Part shown: in pieces, positions 45,029-53,646 of the stretch
How positions within the stretch are numbered: the first letter of the stretch is position 1
Layout: the number at the start of each line of letters is the position of its first letter
DNA from: Rhodoferax potami
GTDB taxonomy: Bacteria > Pseudomonadota > Gammaproteobacteria > Burkholderiales > Burkholderiaceae_C
Reading direction: 5' to 3'
NCBI RefSeq assembly: GCF_032193805.1
Contig: NZ_JAVBIK010000001.1
Location: 1,226,033-1,290,032 of the forward strand
DNA length: 64,000 nt
The notes under the pieces: generated by a model
Database searches by the model: none
Told to the model about the DNA's origin: nothing
Seen by the model: the letters and a program-made list of their open reading frames with translations, nothing else
Translations under genes and position numbers: made by a program

Positions 45029-45421
45029 TTAACGCTTGGAGAACTGCTTACGACGACGAGCGCCGTGGAAGCCGACCTTCTTACGTTCCACTTCACGCGC
45101 GTCACGAGTTACGAAGCCGGCTTGGCTCAGTGCGGGCTTGAGGCTCGCGTCGTAATCGATCAATGCACGTGTGATGCCGTGACGGGTAGCACCCGCTTGG
45201 CCGGACTCACCGCCGCCAGCGACGTTGACCATGATGTCAAACGTTTCAGCGTGGTTAGTCAGCATCAGGGGTTGCTTGCAAATCATGATGGAGGTTTGAC
45301 GACCGAAGAAGTTTTCGATGTCTTTACCGTTCACAGTGATCTTGCCAGTGCCTTTTTTCAGGAAAACGCGGGCGACGCTGGATTTGCGACGGCCTGTTCC
45401 ATTGTTCCATTCACCAATCAT
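45029..45421 (-). CDS. rpsI: 30S ribosomal protein S9
   Basis: The 130-residue ribosomal protein is full-length and has the family start ([20 protein letters not shown]) and the universal basic C-terminus ([14 protein letters not shown]), whose last Lys-Arg reaches the P site. It follows rplM after 9 bp in the usual L13-S9 operon. Confidence 0.98.
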   Translation of the reverse strand: MIGEWNNGTGRRKSSVARVFLKKGTGKITVNGKDIENFFGRQTSIMICKQPLMLTNHAETFDIMVNVAGGGESGQAGATRHGITRALIDYDASLKPALSQAGFVTRDAREVERKKVGFHGARRRKQFSKR

Positions 45422-45430
45422 GAGAGCTCC

Positions 45431-45859
45431 TTACAGTTCCAACACTTTGGGTTGCTGGGCAGTGTGGGGATGCTCAGCACCACCGTACACCTTGAGCTTC
45501 TTGATCATGGCGTAGCCCAGGGGACCCTTGGGCAGCATGCCCTTGACGGCTTTTTCCAAAGCGCGACCGGGATGCTTGGACTGCATGTCACGGAAGTTAG
45601 TGGCTGTGATACCGCCGGGGTAACCGGAGTGGCGGTAGTACACCTTGTCCAGGGACTTGGTGCCAGTCACTTTGAGTTGGGCTGCGTTGATAACGACGAT
45701 GAAATCACCGGTATCGACGTGAGGCGTGTAAATGGCCTTGTGTTTGCCGCGCAAACGGAGAGCAACTTCGCTGGCTACTCGTCCGAGGACCTTATCGGTC
45801 GCGTCAACCACAAACCACTCGTGCACGACCTCAGCGGGTTTTGCGCTGAATGTAGACAT
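45431..45859 (-). CDS. rplM: 50S ribosomal protein L13
   Basis: The 142-residue protein begins [19 protein letters not shown] and shows the L13 signature region [19 protein letters not shown]. The ATG at 45859 is the conserved start; the frame continues upstream but that part is the untranslated leader. It is the first gene of rplM-rpsI, with a promoter and leader of about 150 bases. Confidence 0.98.
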   Translation of the reverse strand: MSTFSAKPAEVVHEWFVVDATDKVLGRVASEVALRLRGKHKAIYTPHVDTGDFIVVINAAQLKVTGTKSLDKVYYRHSGYPGGITATNFRDMQSKHPGRALEKAVKGMLPKGPLGYAMIKKLKVYGGAEHPHTAQQPKVLEL

Positions 45860-45978
45860 GAGTTTTCTCTTTAAAAAGAAGGTTTGGGAGGGCTCTTTTC
45901 CACGGTCGGCGTTCCTCTGTTGGGAATCTCTTAGGTGGGGAGTACGCTGTGCACTGCCGTGAGACGGTACCCAGAGTT

Positions 45979-46013
45979 GCTTCGCCGCGGAGCCGCAAAA
46001 AGCGCTGCGAAGC
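45979..46013 (-). promoter_or_regulatory. Hairpin in the rplM leader
   Basis: GCTTCGC and GCGAAGC pair as a 7-bp outer stem with GC-rich inner pairing, directly after the predicted transcription start of rplM-rpsI. L13 leaders in several phyla carry autoregulatory hairpins, so this is a candidate control element. Confidence 0.4.
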
Positions 46014-46018
46014 CCTCG

Positions 46019-46047
46019 ATTATACAAAGCCCCCGCAAAAATCGCAA
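46019..46047 (-). promoter_or_regulatory. Sigma-70 promoter of rplM-rpsI
   Basis: On the minus strand TTGCGA (46047-46042) and a perfect TATAAT (46024-46019) are separated by 17 bases, close to consensus. It is followed by a leader of roughly 150 bases before the rplM ATG. Confidence 0.8.
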
Positions 46048-46063
46048 ATCCATCCTCACGGGA

Positions 46064-47788
46064 TCAGTTGCGGGACTTGTTCTGCTCTTCCCAATGCTTG
46101 CGATCTGCCACGCAAACGGCCAAGTTGTAAAACTCGGGCTTCTGGCATTCCCGGTAGACACACATGGTTCGCGAAAAGATCGATGCAGTCGCGCAGATGG
46201 CGGTGGGATCTTTCGCAGGAGAATCGCCCGCGGACAATGTTTCGGCACCACCCTGCCCAGTGGCGGCACCAGTTGGCGGTGGGCTCGACGGCTTCTCGGC
46301 CACTGCAGGTGACGTCGCAGCCCCCCCAGACTGTTTGGGAGCAGCGTTCGGCTTGGTGCGACCATTGGCAACCGTTCCACTCGCGGGTTTCGCAGGCGCA
46401 AGCGGCACAGCGGCAGGGTTTTGCGATGGCTGAACTTGTGATGGAGGTACAACCGGCGCAGCCTCTGTCACCAGAGGGCTTGGGGGCACGATGCTTTCCA
46501 CCGGCGGTGTTGCCGCTGTGATTGGAGGTGTCGGCCGCATGGACCACACGAGGGCGCCAACAAGTACCACGCCCCCTGCAATCCAGAGCCAGGGCGACTT
46601 TGCGCGCGCCTTTCCTTGGGGGGCCTCAGCGCGGCGCTTTTTAGCCGGCGACTCTCCCTTGGGAGGCACCTTCACTGTTTTGGATTGATCGAACGTAGCA
46701 GGCTGAAACACCGTATCCGGAAAATGCGGGGCCGGCTGCGTCGTGAGCAACTCCGTGGTGACCGGCTGCGGATCATTACCGGTCTCGACCAAAGTCACCG
46801 AATCGCCCAGAAATTTTCGCCAGTCGAATCGCGCGAGATCGGGAGGCGACTTCATGCCGATTTCTTGAGTAAAGGCCTCCACACTTGCAGTTCGGTCACC
46901 AGGCTCAATCGCCAGCGCGTGCGAGATGGCGCGGACAAAGCCGTCAGAGTATTTCTGGTTGAAATGTGTCTCGGCCGTCTGGGCCACCTGCGAAAAAGCC
47001 GGCAAGCGGTCGCGCACTGCGCGGAACGTGGCCGGTAGAGGCGGCTCATTGCAGATGCAGCCGTGCATCACGGCCGCTACCGCATAGAGATCGGTCCACG
47101 GCCCCTCTTGCATGTCCCGGGCGTCGGCGTATTGCTCGATCGGCGCGTAATTCACCTTGAGGATGGCCGTGTGCTTTTGGCTGGTATCGAGAATGGCGCG
47201 TCGAGCAGCTCCCAAATCCAGCAGGACCGGAGGGCCGATGTTCTGCAGAAAAATGTTGTCGGGCGACACATCCCGGTGCAGCGTGCTGTTGTCGTGCAAT
47301 ACCTTGAGGCCAGCCAATACCGACCACAACACCGACTGCAGCCACTCCTGGGGCGGGGGGCCGCTCATCCTGCGACGGGCCTCCTTGAGGGTAATGCCCT
47401 CGTACAAGGGCATCGCCATATAGGCGGTATTGTTGGCTTCCCAGAAGCGATACACCTTCACCAAAGACGGGTGGTCAAAGCGGGCCAACAAGCGCGCCTC
47501 GGCAATAAAAGAACGCAAACCCGACTCAAAAGCCGCCGCGTCTGCCACCGACTTCACCGTGAGAGAGGACAGGTTGTCACGCCCTACCAGGCTGGTGGGC
47601 ATGTACTCTTTGATCGCGACCGCACGGTGCAATGAATGGTCATAACCCCGGTAGACCATGCCAAAACCACCCACGCCCAGCAAGCCCTTGATCTCAAACT
47701 CGGCGAGACGGGTACCGTTTGCAAGGGCGTCCATATGCCCGGCCCCAGTGACCCGGACTGAAGCAGGCGGAGTGTGAATGTCAACCAT
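46064..47788 (-). CDS. Hanks-type serine/threonine protein kinase, membrane-anchored
   Basis: The 574-residue protein has an N-terminal kinase domain: glycine loop LLGVGGFGMVYRGYD, catalytic Lys in AVAIKEYMP, catalytic loop STLHRDVSPDNIFLQ (near residue 170), metal-binding DLGAARRA and the activation region PIEQYADARDMQEGPWTDLY. The HRDxSPDN loop replaces the usual Lys after HRDx with Ser, a variant common in proteobacterial kinases. A Pro/Ala-rich linker, a transmembrane helix near residue 400 (PWLWIAGGVVLVGALVWSM) and a Pro/Ala/Ser-rich extracytoplasmic part with several cysteines follow. No partner phosphatase or FHA gene is adjacent. The substrate is unknown. Confidence 0.88.
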   Translation of the reverse strand: MVDIHTPPASVRVTGAGHMDALANGTRLAEFEIKGLLGVGGFGMVYRGYDHSLHRAVAIKEYMPTSLVGRDNLSSLTVKSVADAAAFESGLRSFIAEARLLARFDHPSLVKVYRFWEANNTAYMAMPLYEGITLKEARRRMSGPPPQEWLQSVLWSVLAGLKVLHDNSTLHRDVSPDNIFLQNIGPPVLLDLGAARRAILDTSQKHTAILKVNYAPIEQYADARDMQEGPWTDLYAVAAVMHGCICNEPPLPATFRAVRDRLPAFSQVAQTAETHFNQKYSDGFVRAISHALAIEPGDRTASVEAFTQEIGMKSPPDLARFDWRKFLGDSVTLVETGNDPQPVTTELLTTQPAPHFPDTVFQPATFDQSKTVKVPPKGESPAKKRRAEAPQGKARAKSPWLWIAGGVVLVGALVWSMRPTPPITAATPPVESIVPPSPLVTEAAPVVPPSQVQPSQNPAAVPLAPAKPASGTVANGRTKPNAAPKQSGGAATSPAVAEKPSSPPPTGAATGQGGAETLSAGDSPAKDPTAICATASIFSRTMCVYRECQKPEFYNLAVCVADRKHWEEQNKSRN

Positions 47789-47892
47789 GGCGTGAGATGA
47801 ACTCTGTATTTTTTATGCCCGCAAAGGCCCTGTCAGGGCCCCTTTCCAAACTCGATGCACATGGCAACGCGGGTCGGTGGGTATCATAGGGG

Positions 47893-48784
47893 ATGTTTAG
47901 TTATCGACACGCCTTCCACGCCGGCAACCACGCCGACGTGTTGAAACACACCACTTTGCTGGCAGTTTTGCGCCACATGACGCAAAAAGAGACCGCGCTC
48001 AACGTCTTTGACACCCATGCGGGAGCCGGGCTGTACAAACTCGATGGCGACTTTGCCAAGACCAGCGAAGAAGCCGCCGAGGGCTTCCTGAAACTGGTGG
48101 CCAGCAAGCCCGAGACGCCGTTTGCACCCGCATTGCAGGACTACATCGACATGGTGGCGAGCTTTAATTCCGGTAACACCTGGTCGGTTTACCCCGGCTC
48201 GCCGTTCATTATCCAAAGCCTGCTCAGCGGCCGCGACAAGCTCAAGATGTTTGAGTTGCACCCGACGGATACCAAAACGCTGATTGCCAACGTCGCCCAG
48301 CTCGAAGCCGGCCAGGCAAGTCACGGTGTTGCGCGAAGACGGGTTTGAGGGTCTCAAGAAATTTTTGCCCCCACCCTCGCGTCGTGCTTTGGTGCTGTGC
48401 GATCCGAGCTATGAGGTCAAAAACGACTACATGCGGGTGACGAGCATGGTGGCAGATTCCATGCTGCGTTTTGCGACCGGAACCTATGCGGTGTGGTACC
48501 CCATCATTCCGCGGCCAGAGGCCCATGACCTGCCGAAGAAACTCAAAACCATGGCCAACAAGGCCGGCAAATCATGGCTGCACGCGACGCTCACCGTCAA
48601 GTCGAGCAAGCTGACGACCGACGAGCAAGGCGAAGTAGTCCGCCCCGGATTGCCCGCAAGCGGCATGTTTTTGATCAACCCACCGCACACACTCAAGGCA
48701 GCTCTCAAGGACGCGCTGCCCCAAATGGTGAAGTTGCTCGGGCAGGACGCCAATGCGACGTCCACCCTCGACTCCGGCGGCTAA
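47893..48784 (+). pseudogene. rlmJ: 23S rRNA (A2030-N6) methyltransferase, disrupted by a frameshift
   Basis: The first frame (47893-48348) begins with the RlmJ hallmark FSYRHAFHAGNHADVLKH and the SAM-binding VFDTHAGAGLYKL. It runs correctly to NVAQLEAG and then ends early. The second frame, to 48784, resumes with RQVTVLREDGFEGLKKFLPP, the catalytic-type DPSYE and SGMFLINPPHTL. The two parts join at about 48313, where removing one base (an extra A in GCCAGGCAAG) restores an uninterrupted protein of about 297 residues. The sequence on both sides is otherwise intact, so this is a very recent inactivation or a sequencing error. Confidence 0.88.
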
Positions 48785-48797
48785 GTCGACAGTTACC

Positions 48798-49643
48798 TTA
48801 GGCGCTTAGGCCGAGGTTTTGACACAAAGCCAGAGTCGGGGCACTCTGGTTCATGGTGTAGAAATGGATGGAGGGTGCACCGCCTGCGCGGAGTTGCTCG
48901 CACAAATCGGTCACCACCTCCAAGCCAAACGCCTTGATGGATGCCACGTCATCCCCGTAGCTCTGCAGGCGCAAGCGAATCCAACGCGGAATTTCGGCGC
49001 CACAGGCATCCGAGAAACGCATCAGCTGGGTCGAGCTGGTAATCGGCATGATGCCCGGCACCACGGGCACCGTGACGCCCAAAGCATCCACCTCTTCCAG
49101 AAACCGGAAATAGGCATCAGAGTTGTAAAAATACTGGGTGATCGCGGAATTGGCACCTGCTTTGACCTTGGCAGCAAATGCCTGAAGGTCGCTGGCCGGT
49201 GATTTGGCCTGCGGATGCACTTCGGGGTAGGCCGCCACTTCAATGTGGAAATCGTCGCCGGTTTCGGCTCGGATAAAGGCCACCAAATCACTGGCGTATT
49301 GAAACTCACCGCCTGCGCCATAGCCGCTCGGCAAGTCGCCGCGCAAAGCGACCAGGCGCTTAACACCCATGGCCTTCAAGGTTGCCAATTGCACCCTCAC
49401 AGTGGCTTTGGTCGCACCCACGCACGAAAAGTGGGAAGCCGCGCTCACCCCTTCCGACAAGATGTCGCGCACGGTGTTGAACGTTCCCTCTTGGGTCGAA
49501 CCGCCCGCACCAAAAGTCACTGAGCAAAAATCGGGGGCCAAGCTGTACAGCTGTTGGCGCACCACGCGCAGCTTTTCGGCACCCTCAGGGGTTTTGGGCG
49601 GAAAGAATTCCAGACTCAGTGGAATCCGATGGCTTGTAAACAT
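48798..49643 (-). CDS. metF: Methylenetetrahydrofolate reductase
   Basis: The 281-residue flavoenzyme reduces 5,10-methylene-THF to 5-methyl-THF for methionine synthesis. It has SLEFFPPKTPEGAEKL with the catalytic Glu, FCSVTFGAGGSTQEGT, the FAD-region LVALRGDLPSGYG, and AYPEVHPQAKSP, ITQYFYNSDAYFRF and VPGIMPI. It is the last gene of the leftward ahcY-tlyA-metF group, which supplies methyl groups and clears SAH. Confidence 0.96.
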   Translation of the reverse strand: MFTSHRIPLSLEFFPPKTPEGAEKLRVVRQQLYSLAPDFCSVTFGAGGSTQEGTFNTVRDILSEGVSAASHFSCVGATKATVRVQLATLKAMGVKRLVALRGDLPSGYGAGGEFQYASDLVAFIRAETGDDFHIEVAAYPEVHPQAKSPASDLQAFAAKVKAGANSAITQYFYNSDAYFRFLEEVDALGVTVPVVPGIMPITSSTQLMRFSDACGAEIPRWIRLRLQSYGDDVASIKAFGLEVVTDLCEQLRAGGAPSIHFYTMNQSAPTLALCQNLGLSA

Positions 49644-49685
49644 AGTGTTCTCCGTCTCAGCCCCCGCCTATTGCAGAGGCCGGAT

Positions 49686-50597
49686 TCAACCCGCCTTGCG
49701 GGCGCAAATAAAGAATTCGCGGTTTCCGTCTCCGCCTTCGATGGCGGAGTCAAACCAATGGGTCACGGTGAGCCCGAGGTTGGCACAGGTCTCGCGCAAG
49801 CGCTGCTCCACGATCGGGTACATCTCGGGATCTTTGACGATCCCACCCTTGCCCACTTGACCGGGCTGCAGCTCGAACTGGGGTTTGACCAGCGTAAGCA
49901 ACATGCCACCCTCTTTGAGCAACTCCACCGCAGCAGGCAACACCAGGGTCTGCGAAATAAAGGACAGATCAGCCACGAGCAAATCAAAGGGTGGAGCAAA
50001 ATCAGGTGGCAGCTCTACCGGTTCTGGCTCGGCAGCCTCTGGCGCTGGAGCCGCGTCTTCGTCGTCGAAGTCGTCTTCATCGCCCCAGTCATCCACGCCG
50101 TTTGATTCTTCATCAAATTGGCCGCCTGCGCCGGTGCTATCTGCGTAAGCAGCTACCAAATCCATAGCAGACAGCGTGCGCGCGTTGACAGACTCGACAC
50201 ATAAAACGCGCGGGTCGCTGCGCAGCGAGGGATGCAACTGGGCGCTGCCCACATCCACACCCACGACCGATTGCGCACCGGCTTGCAGCAAGCAATCGGT
50301 GAAGCCACCGGTGCTTTGCCCCACATCCAAACAACGCAGTCCGGTAACAGACAGGCCGACTTGCTTCAGGGCCGCCTCGAGCTTGAGGCCACCGCGGGAC
50401 ACATAACGCGCTTCGGAATCATCGAGCAAACGGATCTTGGCGCCCTCGGGCACTTCATCGCCATTTTTGGCCACACGTTTCCAGACTTCACCCGAAAGCT
50501 CCATCTTCAGCCACTCCACGCCATCCGCAATCAGGCGCTGGGCCTGCGAGCGGGTGCTGGCCAGCCCACGCTGCACCAAAAGTTGATCAATTCGCAT
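49686..50597 (-). CDS. tlyA: TlyA-family RNA methyltransferase with an inserted acidic segment
   Basis: The 303-residue protein has an N-terminal S4 RNA-binding domain (MRIDQLLVQRGLASTRSQAQ) and an FtsJ-type methyltransferase domain (LRCLDVGQSTGGFTDCLLQ, VVGVDVGSAQLHPSL, LLVADLSFISQTLVLPAAV). TlyA enzymes 2'-O-methylate rRNA; some homologues were described as hemolysins. The family is usually 240-270 residues. The excess here is a block of about 60 residues between the conserved VNARTL and LLVADLSF. It starts with the translated dispersed repeat and continues as a strongly acidic Asp/Glu/Pro linker (DDWGDEDDFDDEDAAP). Confidence 0.9.
   Translation of the reverse strand: MRIDQLLVQRGLASTRSQAQRLIADGVEWLKMELSGEVWKRVAKNGDEVPEGAKIRLLDDSEARYVSRGGLKLEAALKQVGLSVTGLRCLDVGQSTGGFTDCLLQAGAQSVVGVDVGSAQLHPSLRSDPRVLCVESVNARTLSAMDLVAAYADSTGAGGQFDEESNGVDDWGDEDDFDDEDAAPAPEAAEPEPVELPPDFAPPFDLLVADLSFISQTLVLPAAVELLKEGGMLLTLVKPQFELQPGQVGKGGIVKDPEMYPIVEQRLRETCANLGLTVTHWFDSAIEGGDGNREFFICARKAG
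50114..50168 (-). repeat. Dispersed repeat inside tlyA
   Basis: On the minus strand CTGCTATGGATTTGGTAG, CTGCTTACGCAGATAG and CGGCGCAGGCGGCCAATTT fit the family blocks in the right order and spacing. It is translated as MDLVAAYADSTGAGGQF within the methyltransferase, at the start of the extra segment. Confidence 0.8.
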
Positions 50598-50629
50598 CGT
50601 TATCCAAAGTTATCAGCCCCTCAAAGCAA

Positions 50630-50708
50630 GAGACACCGCGGGACCGGCTTCGCCGGACCGCAGGTGTCGCCCCTCGAGGGGGAGGCGCCAAAGGCGCCTC
50701 GGGGGTGC
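50630..50708. repeat. Palindromic GC-rich element between ahcY and tlyA
   Basis: This gap holds nested inverted repeats: CCGCGGGACCGGC with CGCCGGACCGCAGG-type arms, CCCCTCGAGGGGG and GGCGCCAAAGGCGCC. Such elements recur between genes in Comamonadaceae and may stop transcription or protect mRNA ends. The last part lies directly downstream of the ahcY stop. Confidence 0.55.
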
Positions 50709-50710
50709 TA

Positions 50711-52228
50711 TTAGTAGCGGTAGGTGTCTTTCTTGTACGGACCGGCTTTGCTCACGCCGATGTACGACGCTTGCTCTTCTGTCAGTTCGGTCAACATGGC
50801 GCCGACTTTCTTCAGGTGCAAGCGTGCCACTTTTTCGTCCAGGTGCTTGGGCAAGACATAGACCTTGCCGGCCTTGTATTCCTTCGGCTTGGTGAACAGC
50901 TCGATCTGGGCGATCGTCTGGTTCGCAAAGCTGGAGGACATCACAAAGCTGGGGTGGCCAGTGCCGCAGCCCAGGTTCACCAAGCGGCCCTTGGCCAACA
51001 AGATGATGCGCTTGGAAGCCTTCTTGCCCTTGGCAGGGAAGATCACGTGGTCCACCTGGGGTTTGATCTCTTCCCACTTGCACTTGGACAGGGACGCCAC
51101 GTCGATTTCGTTGTCAAAGTGACCGATGTTGCAGACGATGGCCTGATCCTTCATCGCATCCATGTGAGCGTACGTGATCACGTTCTTGTTGCCGGTGGTG
51201 GTCACGAAAATGTCGGCCTTGTCGGCAGCGTATTCCATGGTCACGACCTTGTAGCCTTCCATGGCGGCTTGCAGGGCATTGATCGGGTCGATTTCTGTCA
51301 CCCACACTTGGGCGGACAAAGCACGCAGCGCCTGGGCAGAGCCCTTGCCCACGTCACCGTAGCCAGCGACCACAGCCACCTTGCCGGCGATCATTACGTC
51401 AGTCGCGCGTTTGATGCCGTCGACCAGGGATTCGCGGCAACCGTACAGGTTGTCGAACTTGCTCTTGGTCACCGAATCGTTCACGTTGATGGCCCGCAGG
51501 GCCAGAGTGCCCTTGGCGGACATTTCTTCCAGACGCATCACACCGGTGGTGGTTTCTTCGGTCACGCCGATGATGTTCTTCAGGCGGCGGCTGTACCAGG
51601 TGGGGTCCACCTTCAGCTTGGCCTTGATGGCGTTGAACAGACAGACTTCTTCTTCGCTACCGGGCTTGGCCAAAACCTTGATGTCTTTCTCGGCGCGGGC
51701 GCCCAGGTGCATCAACAAGGTGGCATCGCCGCCGTCGTCCAGAATCATGTTGGGGCCTTCAGCCGCAGTGCCCTTCTTGCCACCGAATTCAAAAATGCGG
51801 TGGGTGAAGTCCCAGTACTCGTCCAAAGTCTCGCCCTTGTGCGCGAACACGGGGGTGCCCTTGGCCACCAACGCTGCGGCTGCGTGGTCTTGGGTAGAGA
51901 AGATGTTGCACGAGGCCCAACGCACATCTGCGCCCAAGGCTTGCAGGGTTTCGACCAGCACGCCGGTTTGGATGGTCATGTGCAGGGATCCGGTGATACG
52001 CGCGCCCTTCAGAGGCTGGGCCTTGGCGAACTCTTCACGGATGGCCATCAGGCCGGGCATTTCGGTCTCGGCGATGGTCAGCTCTTTGCGGCCCCAATCG
52101 GCCAGGCTCAGGTCGGCGATCTTGAAGTCTTCTGCCTTCACGGGGGCAGCGACGGCTTTGGCGGGTTTAACCGTCTTTACCGCTTTGGGGGTCTTGGCGT
52201 TCTTAACCAGTTTCAATACAGCGCTCAT
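50711..52228 (-). CDS. ahcY: S-adenosylhomocysteine hydrolase
   Basis: The 505-residue NAD-dependent enzyme splits SAH into adenosine and homocysteine, removing the inhibitor of methyltransferases. It has [36 protein letters not shown], the NAD-binding [18 protein letters not shown] and the C-terminal YKKDTYRY. The N-terminus carries a Lys/Ala/Val-rich extension of about 30 residues before the conserved [13 protein letters not shown]. An SAH riboswitch lies upstream, and tlyA and metF follow downstream. Confidence 0.97.
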   Translation of the reverse strand: MSAVLKLVKNAKTPKAVKTVKPAKAVAAPVKAEDFKIADLSLADWGRKELTIAETEMPGLMAIREEFAKAQPLKGARITGSLHMTIQTGVLVETLQALGADVRWASCNIFSTQDHAAAALVAKGTPVFAHKGETLDEYWDFTHRIFEFGGKKGTAAEGPNMILDDGGDATLLMHLGARAEKDIKVLAKPGSEEEVCLFNAIKAKLKVDPTWYSRRLKNIIGVTEETTTGVMRLEEMSAKGTLALRAINVNDSVTKSKFDNLYGCRESLVDGIKRATDVMIAGKVAVVAGYGDVGKGSAQALRALSAQVWVTEIDPINALQAAMEGYKVVTMEYAADKADIFVTTTGNKNVITYAHMDAMKDQAIVCNIGHFDNEIDVASLSKCKWEEIKPQVDHVIFPAKGKKASKRIILLAKGRLVNLGCGTGHPSFVMSSSFANQTIAQIELFTKPKEYKAGKVYVLPKHLDEKVARLHLKKVGAMLTELTEEQASYIGVSKAGPYKKDTYRY

Positions 52229-52312
52229 GGTGTGCTCCAAACGTTGATTTGCATAGCCACTGGCGCACTCGGGAAGGGGATTTGACAAGCAACTCACCGC
52301 ACGCGTTTCCAG

Positions 52313-52416
52313 TGGGTGAGCGCCGTTGTGAAGGCACGGTGCTGATTGCACCGTGTGTTCCGAGCCTCACTCGCGGTACCTACATGGGTACATGGCGGGC
52401 TGCAACGCTCCTCGGA
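52313..52416 (-). promoter_or_regulatory. SAH riboswitch upstream of ahcY
   Basis: The minus strand reads CCGAGGAGCGTTGCA (5' side of P1 and the conserved core), then GAGGCTCGG closing P1, a variable hairpin (ACGGTGC / GCACCGT), and finally AACGGCGCTCACCC, whose GGCGCTC block can form the pseudoknot. Order and spacing match the SAH riboswitch class known upstream of ahcY in beta- and gammaproteobacteria. It lies about 85 bp before the ahcY start and should raise expression when SAH accumulates. Confidence 0.92.
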
Positions 52417-52488
52417 ATGTGCGCATTTTAACCATGCGCCGATGCCGCACCGCGCCGCTGGGGCAATGCCCCGACAAGTCAAGTGCAC

Positions 52489-53502
52489 TCAATCGGCCGG
52501 GCCGCTACTGCTCCCCACTTGCAAAGCGGGTTGGCGGAGCAGCTGGTAAGGGCCGCTTTCGGGGTCGCGCAGCACTTGCATCACCATCTCGGCCAAAGCG
52601 ATGCCGGTAGTTTGCGGTGTGGGCTGCGTCACGGTAGTCACGTTCAGCCCGGTCAGCAAGGTGTCTTGTGGAATGTCGCCATGCACCACCACCGAGATGT
52701 CTTGCCCGACGCGCAGCCCCGCATCCATCAGCCCCCGGATCAGGCCGACGCCGCCCAGGTTGTTGTCCACCAGCACGGCCGTGGGCCGGGGCGACAAGGC
52801 CAAGACCTGCGCTACCGCATTCAACCCGCTACGCCGGTCGTTCACACCCCCGATGCAATAGCCGGGCGGGCACTCCACACCGGCTGCCTGCAGGGTGCTG
52901 ACATAGCCCCGGTGCCGCTGAAAAGCAAAGTTCAGCTCCAGCGGCGCATGCACATACGCAATGCGGGTGTGGCCCAAGGCCAGCAAATGCTCCACGGCCA
53001 GTTTGCTGCCCAGGTCATTGTCGAAGTCCAGCCACGAGTAGTGCGCGCACTCTGCGGTGCGGCCGTAGCCGACAAAGGGGTAGTTGTTCTCCAGCAAAAA
53101 GTCTACGCGCGGGTCGTGCACACGGGTGTTGGGAACAATGACCGCATCCACCCGCCCGCCTTTGAACAAGCGCTCGTAAATTTCCAGCTCGGTTTCGTTT
53201 TTGGCCACCGCCAGCAACAAGTCCTGGTGCTCGCGCTCCAGGCGCTCGCCCAAGCCGTCGGCCATGTCCAGAAACTGCGGATTACCCAGGTTTTCGACCG
53301 CTGCGGAATACACAATGCCAATCGCATCGGTGTTACCGCGTACCAGCCGGCGCGCACCCGCGTCGGGGCGGTAGCCCATGGCGTCTGCCATCTCTTTCAC
53401 ACGGGTGCGGGTGAGTGCATTGACGTCGGTGTACCCGTTCAAGGCCCTGCTAACCGTAGAGGTGGACAGCCCTAGTGCCTGGGCCAACTGCTTGATGCTC
53501 AC
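52489..53502 (-). CDS. LacI-family transcriptional regulator
   Basis: The 337-residue repressor-type protein has the N-terminal LacI helix-turn-helix (IKQLAQALGLSTSTVSRALN) and hinge (TRTRVKEMADAMGYRPDAGA). A periplasmic-binding-like effector domain follows, ending in the typical TTVTQPTPQTTGIALAEM. Its ligand is probably a sugar. It is not next to sugar genes; the sugar ABC operon at 13-20 kb in this window is one conceivable target, but nothing in the sequence proves it. Confidence 0.9.
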   Translation of the reverse strand: MSIKQLAQALGLSTSTVSRALNGYTDVNALTRTRVKEMADAMGYRPDAGARRLVRGNTDAIGIVYSAAVENLGNPQFLDMADGLGERLEREHQDLLLAVAKNETELEIYERLFKGGRVDAVIVPNTRVHDPRVDFLLENNYPFVGYGRTAECAHYSWLDFDNDLGSKLAVEHLLALGHTRIAYVHAPLELNFAFQRHRGYVSTLQAAGVECPPGYCIGGVNDRRSGLNAVAQVLALSPRPTAVLVDNNLGGVGLIRGLMDAGLRVGQDISVVVHGDIPQDTLLTGLNVTTVTQPTPQTTGIALAEMVMQVLRDPESGPYQLLRQPALQVGSSSGPAD

Positions 53503-53646
53503 GCTTGTCTCCGCGAATGCTGTGTTTGTTGTGGGGCGAGTTTAAAGCCGACCCCGCGCGCGGCTGGCGGGGCACCTCTGTAAAATACGCCCTCTTTCCC
53601 CGCGGCCCGCCTGTGATGCGCGGCCCACCCGACCCTGGATCCCCCT

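Noticed and set aside
48284-48784. Independent gene for the second rlmJ frame
   Set aside because: It lacks the SAM-binding start and continues the RlmJ alignment exactly, so it is the second half of a frameshifted gene.
50705-52285. 526-codon open frame on the plus strand
   Set aside because: Antisense to ahcY over nearly its full length, with no recognisable motif.
52489-53502. LacI-family protein as the proven regulator of the sugar ABC operon
   Set aside because: The genes are over 30 kb apart and no matching operator was demonstrated; kept only as a possibility.
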